Source: G963692885 sp964658655
GTDB lineage: Bacteria > Acidobacteriota > Terriglobia > Terriglobales > Acidobacteriaceae
Direction: 5' to 3'
DNA: 64,000 nucleotides
Assembly (NCBI GenBank): GCA_964658655.1
Contig: CAZZZL010000008.1
Span: 62,001-126,000 of the forward strand
Shown piece after piece: positions 44,731 to 54,086 of this stretch. The notes beneath the pieces were generated by a model. That model worked only from the letters and a program-made list of their open reading frames with translations, had not been told where the DNA came from and made no database searches. The position numbers and the translations under genes are program-made. The stretch's first letter is position 1. Each line of letters opens with the position of its first letter.

Positions 44731-45783
44731 TCAACCCGCTGACTTCGCTGCCTTCGTCAGCCTGTCCCGCAGAGCCGCCCCAATTCCTGCCCCTGGCGGC
44801 AGTGGACACAAAATAATTTCGACGCCCTGTCCGTCGAGCGCGCGCAATCCGGCGAACAGTTTTAGCGCCATCTCGTCCGGATGGGTCCACCTGCCCCAGC
44901 GCCATACGGTAATCCCAGTTTCGGCAAAGCTGACGAAATCTTCCGGCAGCAGGACGCCCACGCGCTTTCCTTTCGCCGCAAGAACAGCGTCTCGTAAGGC
45001 TCGTTCGATGTCCCCACCCTCTATCAGTATCAGCCGGGCCCGAGGCGCGTAGTGCCTCATGCCAACTCCCGGGGACGGCAGGGATGCCGGCGGCACACCC
45101 TCCATCGCCGGTGTCTCAGTGAAAGAAACAAGGCCGGGTACCAGCAGCTGCAACTGTTCAATGGAAACCATTCCATGGCGGTACAGGGTCGGAGGCACTG
45201 CACTCGCATCGATCACGGTGGATTCCAGTCCAAGCGTAGTAGGCCCCCCGTCCAGGATGGCATCGATTCTTCCATTTAGGTCCTCGAGGACGTGCTGCGC
45301 AGTGGTAGGACTGGTGCGCCCAAACGAATTGGCGCTGGGGGCGGCAATGGGGAGCCCTGCATGTGCGATCAGTGCCTGCGCGACCGGGTGAAGCGGGCGA
45401 CGTACGCCGATCTTCTGCCGTCCGGCGCTCACCAATGTTGGCACTCGGTCACTTCGCGGCAGCAACAGGGTTAGAGGGCCGGGCCAGAATGTCTTCATCA
45501 GCGAATGCTCGACAGTCGAGACATTGGTCGCGACAGTTAACAACATCTCCGCGGGCCCAATATGGACGATCAGCGGGTCCCACGAGGGTCTCTGCTTGGC
45601 CAGAAATATCTTCTCGACTGCCGCTGCGTCCAGCGCGTTGGCCCCCAGTCCGTAGACTGTCTCCGTCGGAAACGCAACTGTCCCCCCGTCCCGCAATATC
45701 TGCGCCGCGCGGCCCATGGACGCACCCGAAGAGGGCCCGGCGATGTCCCGTATATCGATCGGCAGGATAAGTGTCTGACTCAT
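44731..45783 (-). CDS. Threonylcarbamoyl-AMP synthase with Sua5 domain
   Basis: 350 residues from ATG 45783 (AAAGGA just upstream); longer in-frame extension crosses the divergent CYTH gene and is rejected. The YrdC/TsaC domain is at about 20-200: GGTVAFPTETVYGLGANA, KQRPSWDPLIVHI, FWPGPLTLLL, PIAAPSANSFGRTSPT, DGGPTTLGLESTVID. A C-terminal Sua5 domain follows (GMRHYAPRARLIL). It forms threonylcarbamoyl-AMP from Thr, bicarbonate and ATP for tRNA t6A37 modification. It is divergent from the CYTH gene with 63 bases between them. Confidence 0.93.
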   Translation of the reverse strand: MSQTLILPIDIRDIAGPSSGASMGRAAQILRDGGTVAFPTETVYGLGANALDAAAVEKIFLAKQRPSWDPLIVHIGPAEMLLTVATNVSTVEHSLMKTFWPGPLTLLLPRSDRVPTLVSAGRQKIGVRRPLHPVAQALIAHAGLPIAAPSANSFGRTSPTTAQHVLEDLNGRIDAILDGGPTTLGLESTVIDASAVPPTLYRHGMVSIEQLQLLVPGLVSFTETPAMEGVPPASLPSPGVGMRHYAPRARLILIEGGDIERALRDAVLAAKGKRVGVLLPEDFVSFAETGITVWRWGRWTHPDEMALKLFAGLRALDGQGVEIILCPLPPGAGIGAALRDRLTKAAKSAG

Positions 45784-45846
45784 TTTCCTTTCAATATCCC
45801 GTCGATCCGCTAAGAGCTTTGTGAGTTTTGCGGTAGACTCGCCCGT

Positions 45847-46419
45847 ATGCAGTCGCTTGAAACCGAGGTAAAGTTTTGCGTTCGCGATCGTGCTGTCCTG
45901 GAACAGAATCTCCAGGCGAGCGCGTTCCAACTTGTCACGCCCAGCACCTTCGAACGCAATACGCTTTACGATACCGCAGACCGAAGCCTGCGTGCCCGTC
46001 GCCAAATTCTGCGCGTGCGCCAATATGGCGAGAAGTGGGTCGTCACCCACAAACGCACACCGGACGACAGCGACGATCAGGAATCACATAAGCATCGTGT
46101 CGAGACCGAGACTGAAGTTGAGGACGGGGATGCCATCGCCAGCATCTTCACCATGCTCGGTTTCAAACCAGCCTTCATCTACGAAAAGTGGCGTACAGAG
46201 TTCGCTGACGGTCGCGGCCACTGCGTGATCGACGAGACGCCAATCGGCCTGTTTGCTGAACTCGAAGGCCCGGATGACTGGATTGACACCATGGTCCCTC
46301 GGCTGGGGGTCGCGGACGCCGACGTGATGACCCTTAGCTATGGACGCCTTTTTGAGAAGTGGAAGCTGGACACCGGGAGCACTGCGGAACACTTTACTTT
46401 CGAACATGTCAGGGTTTGA
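45847..46419 (+). CDS. CYTH-domain protein (class IV adenylate cyclase / thiamine-triphosphatase-like)
   Basis: 190 residues. The CYTH signature ExExK appears at the N-terminus as ETEVK, followed by LYDTADRSLRARRQILRVRQY (Arg/Lys residues of the triphosphate tunnel), KWVVTHKRTP, and later VIDETPIGLFAELEGPDD (metal-binding acidic strand). CYTH enzymes act on triphosphates: inorganic triphosphatase, thiamine triphosphatase, or CyaB-type adenylate cyclase. The sequence alone does not choose; triphosphatase is commonest. It is divergent from the Sua5 gene and ends in a strong stem-loop before the convergent secA. Confidence 0.88.
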   Translation: MQSLETEVKFCVRDRAVLEQNLQASAFQLVTPSTFERNTLYDTADRSLRARRQILRVRQYGEKWVVTHKRTPDDSDDQESHKHRVETETEVEDGDAIASIFTMLGFKPAFIYEKWRTEFADGRGHCVIDETPIGLFAELEGPDDWIDTMVPRLGVADADVMTLSYGRLFEKWKLDTGSTAEHFTFEHVRV

Positions 46420-46466
46420 AAGCCGGTAGGTTCAAGCGGCGTGACCGCAGGTAATTCTATCGGCTT
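46420..46466. terminator. Nested stem-loop between cyth gene and secA (probably bidirectional terminator)
   Basis: AAGCCGGTAG (46420-46429) pairs with CTATCGGCTT (46457-46466) over ten positions with one G-T wobble. Inside the loop GCGG (46436-46439) pairs with CCGC (46445-46448). It begins immediately after the CYTH stop and lies between two convergent genes. The T tract is short (TTCTCT). Confidence 0.6.
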
Positions 46467-46553
46467 CTCTAGTCGGCGAGGGCCTCGACTCGGGGCTTTG
46501 AGGTGGTGTTCAGCAGATAACTGGAATTCCGATTGTGACGACCCTGGGTTTAA

Positions 46554-49500
46554 CTAGGCGCCGTGGCACTTTTTGTATTTCTTGCCGGACCCGCAAGGGC
46601 ACGGGGCATTGGGCCCGACCTTATCGCCAGTGCGACGCTGGATGTCGCTTCCGTTTGCGGTAGTGTCGCTGGCGCCCGCGCTGCGTGACATTTCCAGTTC
46701 CCGTTCCTTCTTGCGCATAAAGTCGCGCTCGATGGCGTCAATCGTTGTCGAGGGTGCCCGCACCGGTACAGCAACTTGCTGTTGACCAGGTCGTTCATCT
46801 GACACCGGCGCCTGGGCTCCCTTTCCGTTTGTTGCACCGAGCGCACCTGCTAGCGATTGCTGGCTGCGTGAGTCCGCAGATCCATCTCGACTCGCTCCCG
46901 CAGGTGCCGACAAATGAGGATGGCTTCCGGCCTCAAGATCCAGTGGGCCCTCATCCCCCTCTACTGGTCGCTGCGGCGGCTGCGTGATGGGCTGGCCGTC
47001 GGGCCCTACGATCTGCATCAGGAAGAGGTACCGAACTGTATCCTCCTGGAAGCGATTCATCATCGCTTCGAACATGTCGAATGACTCTTTCTTGTATGCG
47101 ACCAACGGGTCCTGCTGGCCGTAGCCGCGCAGTCCTATACCCTCCTTCAAGTGGTCCATGTTGAGCAGATGGTCCTTCCACAAACCATCCAGGACACTCA
47201 ACATGATCATGCGCTCATGAAAGCGCATCGCATTGCCACCAAGGATCAGTTCCTTCATCTCATACTTTTCCTTGAGACGACTGAACAGGGTTTCACCAAG
47301 TTCATGGCGGTTCAACTGTCCAACATCAATCCCTTCCACCTCGAGATCGAGCCCGAACTGTTCAAGCAGTTTTGCTTTCAGACCGGAAACATCCCACTGG
47401 TCCGGATGCATGGCTTCTGGCGTATGCTGTTCCATGATCGCACTCAAGATATTGGAGACGTAGTCCTCTAGAATGAGCAGCTTCTGATCAAGACCTTCAA
47501 GCAGTTGATGACGTGTTCCATACACCGCTTCGCGCTGCTTATTCATCACATCGTCGTACTCGAGCAGGTGTTTCCGGGCATCGAAGTTCTGCGCCTCGAC
47601 TGCTTTCTGTGCTGACTCGATCCGGTTTGTGATCATCTTGGACTCGATGGGAACTCCCTCTTCCATGCCCAGACGCTGCAGCAGGGTCGAGACCCACTCC
47701 TTTGCGAAAATGCGCATCAGGTCATCTTCGAGTGACAGGTAGAAGCGAGAGGCCCCGGGGTCACCCTGGCGCCCCGCACGGCCGCGCAACTGGTTGTCAA
47801 CGCGCCGTGACTCATGGCGCTCGGTCCCGATGATGTGCAAGCCCCCAGCCGCCAGGACTTCTTCGCGCTCGCGGTTCGCATTGGCCTGGTGCACGGCGAA
47901 TGTTCTGTCCCAGTGCTCCTGCATGGTCTCGAATTCCTGGCCCTGGTAGTAAAAGCGCATCATGCCTGGACCAGCCATGGGAGAGATTGCACCTTCTGCA
48001 GCACTGACAGCACGTGCCAGTCCCCGTTTCAACAGGTCCTGCTTGGCGACGAATTCCGCATTGCCTCCGAGCAGAATATCCGTACCGCGGCCGGCCATGT
48101 TGGTCGCGATGGTGACCATGCCCAGTCGTCCCGCCTGGGCCACAATTTCGGCCTCACGCTCGTGATATTTCGCGTTTAAAACGACATGTTTTACACCTTT
48201 ATTGCGCAAAATCGTCGATAAAAGCTCTGATTTCTCGATGGAAGTGGTACCAACCAGTACTGGCTGCTTCTCTTCGTGGAGACGCGCAATCTCATCCGCG
48301 ACCGCAAAATATTTTTCCTGCGCCGTGCGGAAGACAACGTCCTGCGCCTCGATGCGGCGCATCTCGCGGTTTGTTGGAACCACCACGATCTCGAGCTTGT
48401 AGATCTTGTCGAACTCCGTCGCCTCCGTCTCGGCAGTTCCGGTCATGCCGGAAAGTTTCGAGTAGAGCCGGAAGTAATTCTGGAAGGTGATGGTTGCCAG
48501 CGTCTGATCCTCACGGCGGATGTTGACACCTTCCTTGGCTTCGATCGCCTGGTGCAGACCATCGGACCAGCGACGGCCCGGCATCAATCGGCCGGTGAAC
48601 TCGTCGACGATGATGACCTCACCATCCTTGACGACGTATCCGACATCGCGGCGGTAAAGATGGTGGGCCTTAATCGCGACCTCGACGTGGTGTTTAAGTT
48701 CCCAGTTCTCTACCTCGGCTATGTTGCCGATGCCGAGCAGTCCTTCAATCTTCTCCCAGCCCTCATCCGTGACGGTGATGGTCTTGTGCTTCTCATCGAT
48801 GACGAAGTCACCGGTCAGAATCTTGTCCTCGCCCCGGGTGATCTCTTCGCCCATTTCGAGGCTCGGGATAATGCGATTCACGCGCGCGTATTTATCGGTG
48901 GTCTGATCCGTGGGGCCGCTGATAATAAGCGGGGTACGTGCCTCGTCAATCAGAATGGAATCGACTTCATCGACGATGGCGAAGTAGTTCCCGCGCTGAA
49001 CGCATTCAGCCAGTTCGAATTTCATATTGTCGCGCAGGTAGTCGAATCCAAACTCATTGTTCGTGCCGTAGGTGATGTCGGCGGCGTAGGCCTGGCGGCG
49101 CTGGGCGTCATCCAGGTCATGCACGATTACGCCAACGGACAAACCCAGGTACTCGTAAATTTTGCCCATCCATTCGGCATCGCGCTTCGCCAAGTAGTCA
49201 TTCACCGTGATGACGTGGACGCCATGACCGGCGAGCGCGTTCAGGTAACAGGCCAGGGTCGCGACGAGCGTCTTGCCCTCACCGGTGCGCATTTCGGCAA
49301 TCTTGCCCTGGTGCAGTACCATCCCGCCTATTAGCTGCACATCAAAATGGCGCATGCCGAGGATTCGCCGTCCAGCTTCGCGGACCACCGCGAAGGCCTC
49401 CGGCAACAACTCATCAAGCACCTGCTTTTCTGCAAGTTTCCGCGCAGACTTGTCTTCGTCGCTGTCCGTGATGGTCCCTGTACCGATGCCGTCAAGACGG

Positions 49501-49667
49501 GCAGCAATACGGGCTTTGAACTCGTTGGTCTTATTGCGCAGGTCTGCATGGGAAAGCGCCTGCATTTGCGGCTCAAGTTCACCGATGGTGGCAACAGTCG
49601 GCATCAGCCGCTTCACGATGCGCTCGTTGCTGGTGCCAAAAATCTTCGTGAGAGTACTACCGATCAA
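46554..49667 (-). CDS. secA: Preprotein translocase ATPase SecA
   Basis: 1037 residues. The start is TTG 49667, supported by AAGGA six bases upstream and by a typical SecA N-terminus (LTKIFGTSNERIVKRL). Walker A MRTGEGKTLVA, DEAD-like DEVDSILIDEARTPLI, TNMAGRGTDILLGG and QLRGRAGRQGDPGASRFYLSL are all present. The C-terminus after a Gln/Pro/Ser-rich linker is the zinc SEC-C motif (CPCGSGKKYKKCHG), which binds SecB and phospholipid. It drives export through SecYEG. It is longer than E. coli SecA (901) mainly because of inserts and the linker. Confidence 0.97.
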   Translation of the reverse strand: MIGSTLTKIFGTSNERIVKRLMPTVATIGELEPQMQALSHADLRNKTNEFKARIAARLDGIGTGTITDSDEDKSARKLAEKQVLDELLPEAFAVVREAGRRILGMRHFDVQLIGGMVLHQGKIAEMRTGEGKTLVATLACYLNALAGHGVHVITVNDYLAKRDAEWMGKIYEYLGLSVGVIVHDLDDAQRRQAYAADITYGTNNEFGFDYLRDNMKFELAECVQRGNYFAIVDEVDSILIDEARTPLIISGPTDQTTDKYARVNRIIPSLEMGEEITRGEDKILTGDFVIDEKHKTITVTDEGWEKIEGLLGIGNIAEVENWELKHHVEVAIKAHHLYRRDVGYVVKDGEVIIVDEFTGRLMPGRRWSDGLHQAIEAKEGVNIRREDQTLATITFQNYFRLYSKLSGMTGTAETEATEFDKIYKLEIVVVPTNREMRRIEAQDVVFRTAQEKYFAVADEIARLHEEKQPVLVGTTSIEKSELLSTILRNKGVKHVVLNAKYHEREAEIVAQAGRLGMVTIATNMAGRGTDILLGGNAEFVAKQDLLKRGLARAVSAAEGAISPMAGPGMMRFYYQGQEFETMQEHWDRTFAVHQANANREREEVLAAGGLHIIGTERHESRRVDNQLRGRAGRQGDPGASRFYLSLEDDLMRIFAKEWVSTLLQRLGMEEGVPIESKMITNRIESAQKAVEAQNFDARKHLLEYDDVMNKQREAVYGTRHQLLEGLDQKLLILEDYVSNILSAIMEQHTPEAMHPDQWDVSGLKAKLLEQFGLDLEVEGIDVGQLNRHELGETLFSRLKEKYEMKELILGGNAMRFHERMIMLSVLDGLWKDHLLNMDHLKEGIGLRGYGQQDPLVAYKKESFDMFEAMMNRFQEDTVRYLFLMQIVGPDGQPITQPPQRPVEGDEGPLDLEAGSHPHLSAPAGASRDGSADSRSQQSLAGALGATNGKGAQAPVSDERPGQQQVAVPVRAPSTTIDAIERDFMRKKERELEMSRSAGASDTTANGSDIQRRTGDKVGPNAPCPCGSGKKYKKCHGA

Positions 49668-49730
49668 GGGGAATCCTTACCAAAACTCTAGGTTTGCGAA
49701 CCAACTTCTATTTTACGCGACGGGGACGGT

Positions 49731-50720
49731 TTAGCGGGCCCGCGGATGGGTGCGGTCGTAGACACGGGTGATCTGGCTGGTGGTCAGTTGGGTGTACCGT
49801 TCGGTAGTCGACAGCCGCTCGTGCCCCAGCATCTCCTGGATGGCCCTCAGGTCCGCTCCCTCCTCCAACATGTGGGTTCCGAAGGCGTGTCGCAGTGTGT
49901 GCGGATGAGTTTCCGCAGGTAGACCATGGGCGACGGCGACAGATTTGAGGATGCGTCCGACGCTCCGGGTGGTCAGGCGGACCTCGGCGTCGCGCCCCAG
50001 ACCGGGCTTCACACGGCTGCTGATGAGTAACGCGGGTGAACTGCGGCCTGCCTGTTTCAGCCTCTTTTCCCGTTCCGGAAGATAAGCGCGGAGCGCGAGG
50101 CTAACGGCGTCGCCAAGAGGCACGTGGCGTTCTTTCTTTCCCTTGCCCCGCACCAGGATGGCCTCATTCGCCCAGTGAATATCCGCGAGATTGATACCGC
50201 ACAACTCTGCATTGCGGATGCCTGCCCCATACAGCAATTCAAAGATGACCCGGTCACGCATCGCCCAGGTCCCGCTCTCGGTGTGACTGCCCGGCAGCGG
50301 TGCGAGGCGGTTGGCCGTCCGATTCATCTGCTCGATCGTCGGCACTCTTGGCAGATGCTTTGGCAGCTTTGGGGTAGCGACCAGGCGCGCCGGATTTTGT
50401 TCGACATACCCCATTCGCGCAAGCCACTTGTACCACGACCGGATAGCCGCGAGCGCCCGCGCAGTGGAGGCTTTCGAAAGCGCCGGTCTGCTTTTTGCCA
50501 CAGGGCTCAACAGCGTCCCAAGGTATGCGCGGATCTGAGTGTGCTCTACCGCGCCGAGCGAGCAATCCGCTCCATTTTGAGCGATCAGGTAATTCGCGAA
50601 GGTACGGATTTCCCGCGTATACGCTCGCAGGGTATGCGGCGATGCACCACGTTCATTCGCAAGCATGGATAGGAAACTCGCTGCCATGCGCAGGACTTCC
50701 GGCGTGGTCTCTTTCTTCAC
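49731..50720 (-). CDS. Tyrosine recombinase, XerC/XerD type
   Basis: 329 residues, GTG start 50720 overlapping the TGA of the upstream recombinase (GTGA). N-terminal SAM-like core-binding domain (ERGASPHTLRAYTREIRTF) and catalytic domain with all residues: Arg in YGAGIRNAEL, Lys in RGKGKKERHVP, HxxR in HTLRHAFGTHM, His in MLGHERLSTTERYTQL and the nucleophilic Tyr in the same segment. It has the length and pattern of XerC/XerD, which resolve chromosome dimers at dif. With its neighbour it may form the heterotetramer; alternatively one of the pair is a paralogue with another target. Confidence 0.87.
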   Translation of the reverse strand: MKKETTPEVLRMAASFLSMLANERGASPHTLRAYTREIRTFANYLIAQNGADCSLGAVEHTQIRAYLGTLLSPVAKSRPALSKASTARALAAIRSWYKWLARMGYVEQNPARLVATPKLPKHLPRVPTIEQMNRTANRLAPLPGSHTESGTWAMRDRVIFELLYGAGIRNAELCGINLADIHWANEAILVRGKGKKERHVPLGDAVSLALRAYLPEREKRLKQAGRSSPALLISSRVKPGLGRDAEVRLTTRSVGRILKSVAVAHGLPAETHPHTLRHAFGTHMLEEGADLRAIQEMLGHERLSTTERYTQLTTSQITRVYDRTHPRAR

Positions 50721-51649
50721 TGCGTGTCCCCGATAATGCGCTTCGCGCGCGGGTGGTGCAGACGGTGCACCGCTTTCAACCGACCAAGCGCAAGGTGCGT
50801 GTACACCTGCGTGGTCCCGATGTCTGCATGGCCAAGCAGGGTCTGCACTGTGCGCAGGTCGGCTCCATTCTCGACCATGTGAGACGCGCAGCTATGTCGC
50901 AACATGTGAGGACTGGCACCTGCATCCGCGCGTTTCACAAGTGACCAGACCCAGCCGCGGGTCAATGGTTCGCCACGGGTCGAGACCAAAAGCGCAGCCA
51001 CATTTCCACGCACGATCTGCGGCCGTCCTTGTTCGAGGTATCGCCCAGTGGTCTCGACTGCTACGCGACCAAGAGGAACGATCCGCTCTTTGTCCCCCTT
51101 GCCGCGCACCAGCACACGCCCCTCTTCCAGCGAAAAGTCCTCGACTCTCAGACCCGTCAGCTCAGATACGCGGATTCCGCCTGCATAGAGCAGCTCCAGG
51201 ATCGCCCGGTCCCGCATCGCGAGCGCACTCGCCTGTGGGTGATTCGCCGTCGTCGCGGCAGCGTCAAGCATGCGCGTCACTTCGGCAGGCGCGAGCGCTT
51301 TCGGCAGGACCTTCCAGCTCTTCGGAGACTCCAGATTGAGTGTGGGGTCATGCTGCATGCGCTTGTCCAGCAGCAGCCATCGATACAAACCGCGCAGGCA
51401 TGAAAGCTTGCGAGCGATTGACCGCGCTTCTACCTGGTGGGTGCGCAGGTGCTCCATAAAGCTGCTGACATGCTTCTGCCGCGCGTGTGTCAGCAGTCGT
51501 GGTTCGATGTGCTCGGCGAACAGCAATATATCTGACTGGTAGGCATCGCAGGTCAGGGGACGCAGGCCCTTTTCCACACGCAGATACGTCAGGTATTCGC
51601 TGATGAGGGCGCGATTGCTGGTGGCAGCCACGGTTCGATTATCGGCCAT
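50717..51649 (-). CDS. Tyrosine recombinase, XerD/XerC type
   Basis: 310 residues. Core-binding domain LRVEKGLRPLTCDAYQSDI and a catalytic domain with Arg in YAGGIRVSEL, Lys in RGKGDKERIVP, HMLRHSCASHMVENG, LLGHADIGTTQVYTHL (His and nucleophile Tyr). Length and motif spacing fit XerD. It is immediately upstream of the second recombinase with a four-base overlap, so both are made from one message. Which of the two is XerC or XerD cannot be told without a tree. Confidence 0.87.
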   Translation of the reverse strand: MADNRTVAATSNRALISEYLTYLRVEKGLRPLTCDAYQSDILLFAEHIEPRLLTHARQKHVSSFMEHLRTHQVEARSIARKLSCLRGLYRWLLLDKRMQHDPTLNLESPKSWKVLPKALAPAEVTRMLDAAATTANHPQASALAMRDRAILELLYAGGIRVSELTGLRVEDFSLEEGRVLVRGKGDKERIVPLGRVAVETTGRYLEQGRPQIVRGNVAALLVSTRGEPLTRGWVWSLVKRADAGASPHMLRHSCASHMVENGADLRTVQTLLGHADIGTTQVYTHLALGRLKAVHRLHHPRAKRIIGDTQ

Positions 51650-51706
51650 GCGCTAGCACGTGTAGCGACGAGGTACCTACTTCGGCAGCTTCGCATTAGC
51701 TGTCCT

Positions 51707-53125
51707 CTAAATTTTCTGCGCCATCCACTTACCACGCCGGAAGAGCACCAGGCTGATCAACACGATTACTGACTGAGCTACTACCACTGACACGAAAACG
51801 CCGTTCACGCGCATGGCTGTATGCATCGCGAGGTACCAGGCCAGCGGGATTTCCAATATCCAGAAGCCGAAGAGGTTGATGTAGGTCGGCGTAAGAGTGT
51901 CGCCGGATCCGTTGAAGGCCTGCATCAGGACCATCCCGTATGCGTACGCAATATTGCCGCAGCAAAAGATGCGGAGGCAGTTGACGGCGACCGGGACTAC
52001 GCCGGGGTCATCCGTAAATAAGTGAATGATCCATGGTGCCAGCACAATGAACACGACACCGACGGACCCCAGGAAGGCCACGTTCCACAAACCCGTCCGC
52101 AATACTGCGGTGCGGGCCCGCTGGGGGTCGCGTGCACCCAGGCTCTGGCCCACCAGGGTCGCTGCCGCATTGCTCAGTCCCCAGGCGGGCAGGATGTAAA
52201 AGATCACGATCCGGATCGCGATGGTGTACCCCGCAAGCGCAGGCGCACCGAACAGGCTGACGATGCGAACCAGTCCGATCCAGCTGGCCTGTCCGATCAG
52301 AAACTGCAGGATTCCTGTGATCGATACGCGGATTAACCGCCAGAGAACGTCTGCCTGAATGCGCATGTGCCGGCCGAGAATGCGCAGACGTTCAGTGCCC
52401 TTACCCAGCCGGTAAAACTGGTACAACACGCCAATCCCGCGGCCGCTGAATGTCGCCAGCGCGGCACCCGCGACCCCCATCTTCGGGAATGGTCCGAGTC
52501 CAAAGATCAGGCAGGGGTCGAGAATCAGGTTAAGAATGTTTGAGACCCACAACAGCCGCATCGCGATCGCGGCGTCTCCGGCTCCGCGGAAGATAGCGTT
52601 GTTCAGAAAGAGAAGCAGCACGATGCCGGAGCCGCCAAGCGCAATCCTCGTGTAATTGACGCCCGACGCGATGATCGCCGGTGAAGCGCCCATCGCGGCC
52701 AGCAGTCTATGCGCAAAGAAGAAGAACGGTATGCCCATCACTACCGATGCGACCAGGCCAAGAAAGATCGCCTGGACCGCAGAAACAGCGGCCCCGTCGT
52801 GGTCCTTTTCGCCGATGCGACGCGCCACCATGGCGGTGGTGGACATGCCGAGGCCCATGCCGACTGCGAACACCAGGGTCAGCACAGACTCTGTCAGGCC
52901 GACGGTCGCAATGGCATTTGCACCCAGCCGGCTGACCCAGAAAACATCCACCACGGCGAACAGAGACTCGAGGACCATTTCGAGCACCATCGGAATGGCG
53001 AGCAGCAGAATGGACCGGTTCAGACTGCCGGTGGTGTAGTCCTGATGACTGCCGCGCAGGGCCTCGCGGACAGATTGCCACAACGTCGGAGACGGATGGC
53101 TCGTGATGGTTTCGCCTGGCTGCAT
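51707..53125 (-). CDS. MATE-family efflux transporter
   Basis: 472 residues with about twelve membrane helices after a 35-residue cytoplasmic N-terminus. MATE features: RSILLLAIPMVLEMVLESLF, VDVFWVSRLGANAIATVGLT in the first half, and the repeated pattern in the second half (GLSNAAATLVGQSLGARDPQRA). It exports organic cations or drugs using a sodium or proton gradient. It stands alone; no regulator or riboswitch is evident in the 180 bases upstream. Confidence 0.92.
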   Translation of the reverse strand: MQPGETITSHPSPTLWQSVREALRGSHQDYTTGSLNRSILLLAIPMVLEMVLESLFAVVDVFWVSRLGANAIATVGLTESVLTLVFAVGMGLGMSTTAMVARRIGEKDHDGAAVSAVQAIFLGLVASVVMGIPFFFFAHRLLAAMGASPAIIASGVNYTRIALGGSGIVLLLFLNNAIFRGAGDAAIAMRLLWVSNILNLILDPCLIFGLGPFPKMGVAGAALATFSGRGIGVLYQFYRLGKGTERLRILGRHMRIQADVLWRLIRVSITGILQFLIGQASWIGLVRIVSLFGAPALAGYTIAIRIVIFYILPAWGLSNAAATLVGQSLGARDPQRARTAVLRTGLWNVAFLGSVGVVFIVLAPWIIHLFTDDPGVVPVAVNCLRIFCCGNIAYAYGMVLMQAFNGSGDTLTPTYINLFGFWILEIPLAWYLAMHTAMRVNGVFVSVVVAQSVIVLISLVLFRRGKWMAQKI

Positions 53126-53318
53126 GGGTCTTCCGATGGTAGGCGAAGTCCGGGCGACCGCCTATTAAATCATTTCCACAGGAACACAGACTCGCTGGCA
53201 AGACGGCAGCATATCGACGCTACCCCCTCCTCCCTAAAAAGAGCAGGGTCCCTGTCCCCAAGCCGAAAACGCCGTTCTTCAGTCTGACGGCATTGATGCC
53301 CGTAAGGTGGCACCCGGT

Positions 53319-54080
53319 ATGATTGAACCAGAGGAGTTCCTGTCAGTGACTACCGCTTCAGACATTTCTCACACACCCGCCCGCCTCACAACGGAGCAGT
53401 TTCATGCAACTGTCATGGCCCTGAAACCTCGCGTCGCCGTGTTCGATTGTGATGGCACACTCTGGGATGGGGACGCCGGTTATGGATTCATGTTGTGGTC
53501 GATTGAGAGCGGTCTCGTGTCACGGAATGCCAGCGACTGGATCGACTCGCGCTATCGCCTGTATCGCACGGGCGAAGTTTCGGAGAGGGGTATCTGCGGC
53601 GAAATGACGCAGATGTATGCGGGCCTAGGCGAGGCCGAACTCCGTCGCGGCGCAGCCGAGTTTTTCCGTACCCGTATCGAAGAAAAGATCTTTCCGTCCA
53701 TGCGTCGCCTGGTCGCTGCCCTGCGCGAAACGGGGACTGAGTTGTGGGCCGTCAGTTCGACGAACAACTGGGTCATCGATGAAGGCGTACGAGATTTCGG
53801 CATCGCACCTGAGCGGGTCCTCTGTGCACGCGTTGAGGTCCTGGACGGCCGCATCACCAGCAACCTGATTGATGTCCCGACCGATGAAGGCAAGGCTGCG
53901 TCTCTGGAACAAGCTGGCGTATTCAACCCGGACGTGGTCTTCGGCAATTCTATTCATGACGCCGCGATGCTTGAGATAGCTCGCCAGGCGTTTCCCGTGA
54001 ACCCCACGCCTGCGCTTGAAGAGATTGCCAAACTCCGCAACTGGCCGCTGTACTACCCGCTGGTAGAGGAAGTGATTTAA
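53319..54080 (+). CDS. HAD-superfamily phosphatase (SerB-like subclass IB)
   Basis: About 253 residues. Start is ambiguous: ATG 53319 (AAGGTGG eight bases upstream) or GTG 53346 (GAGGAG nine bases upstream). HAD motifs: I, VAVFDCDGTLWDGD (nucleophile Asp and acid Asp); II, WAVSSTNNWVI; III, DEGKAASLEQAG (Lys); IV, VVFGNSIHDAAML (metal Asp). A helical C1 cap lies between I and II. These enzymes dephosphorylate small metabolites such as phosphoserine. It is the first of three closely spaced genes with a cobalamin-binding-like protein and MutT. Confidence 0.87.
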   Translation: MIEPEEFLSVTTASDISHTPARLTTEQFHATVMALKPRVAVFDCDGTLWDGDAGYGFMLWSIESGLVSRNASDWIDSRYRLYRTGEVSERGICGEMTQMYAGLGEAELRRGAAEFFRTRIEEKIFPSMRRLVAALRETGTELWAVSSTNNWVIDEGVRDFGIAPERVLCARVEVLDGRITSNLIDVPTDEGKAASLEQAGVFNPDVVFGNSIHDAAMLEIARQAFPVNPTPALEEIAKLRNWPLYYPLVEEVI

Positions 54081-54086
54081 GGCCGG

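Noticed and set aside
48276..49334. 352-codon plus-strand open frame inside secA
   Set aside because: It is antisense to strongly conserved SecA motifs and has no family resemblance; an effect of codon bias in GC-rich DNA.
53126..53318. Possible cobalamin riboswitch upstream of the HAD/BtuF-like operon
   Set aside because: Only short GC stems are present; the conserved B12-box and core are not recognisable.
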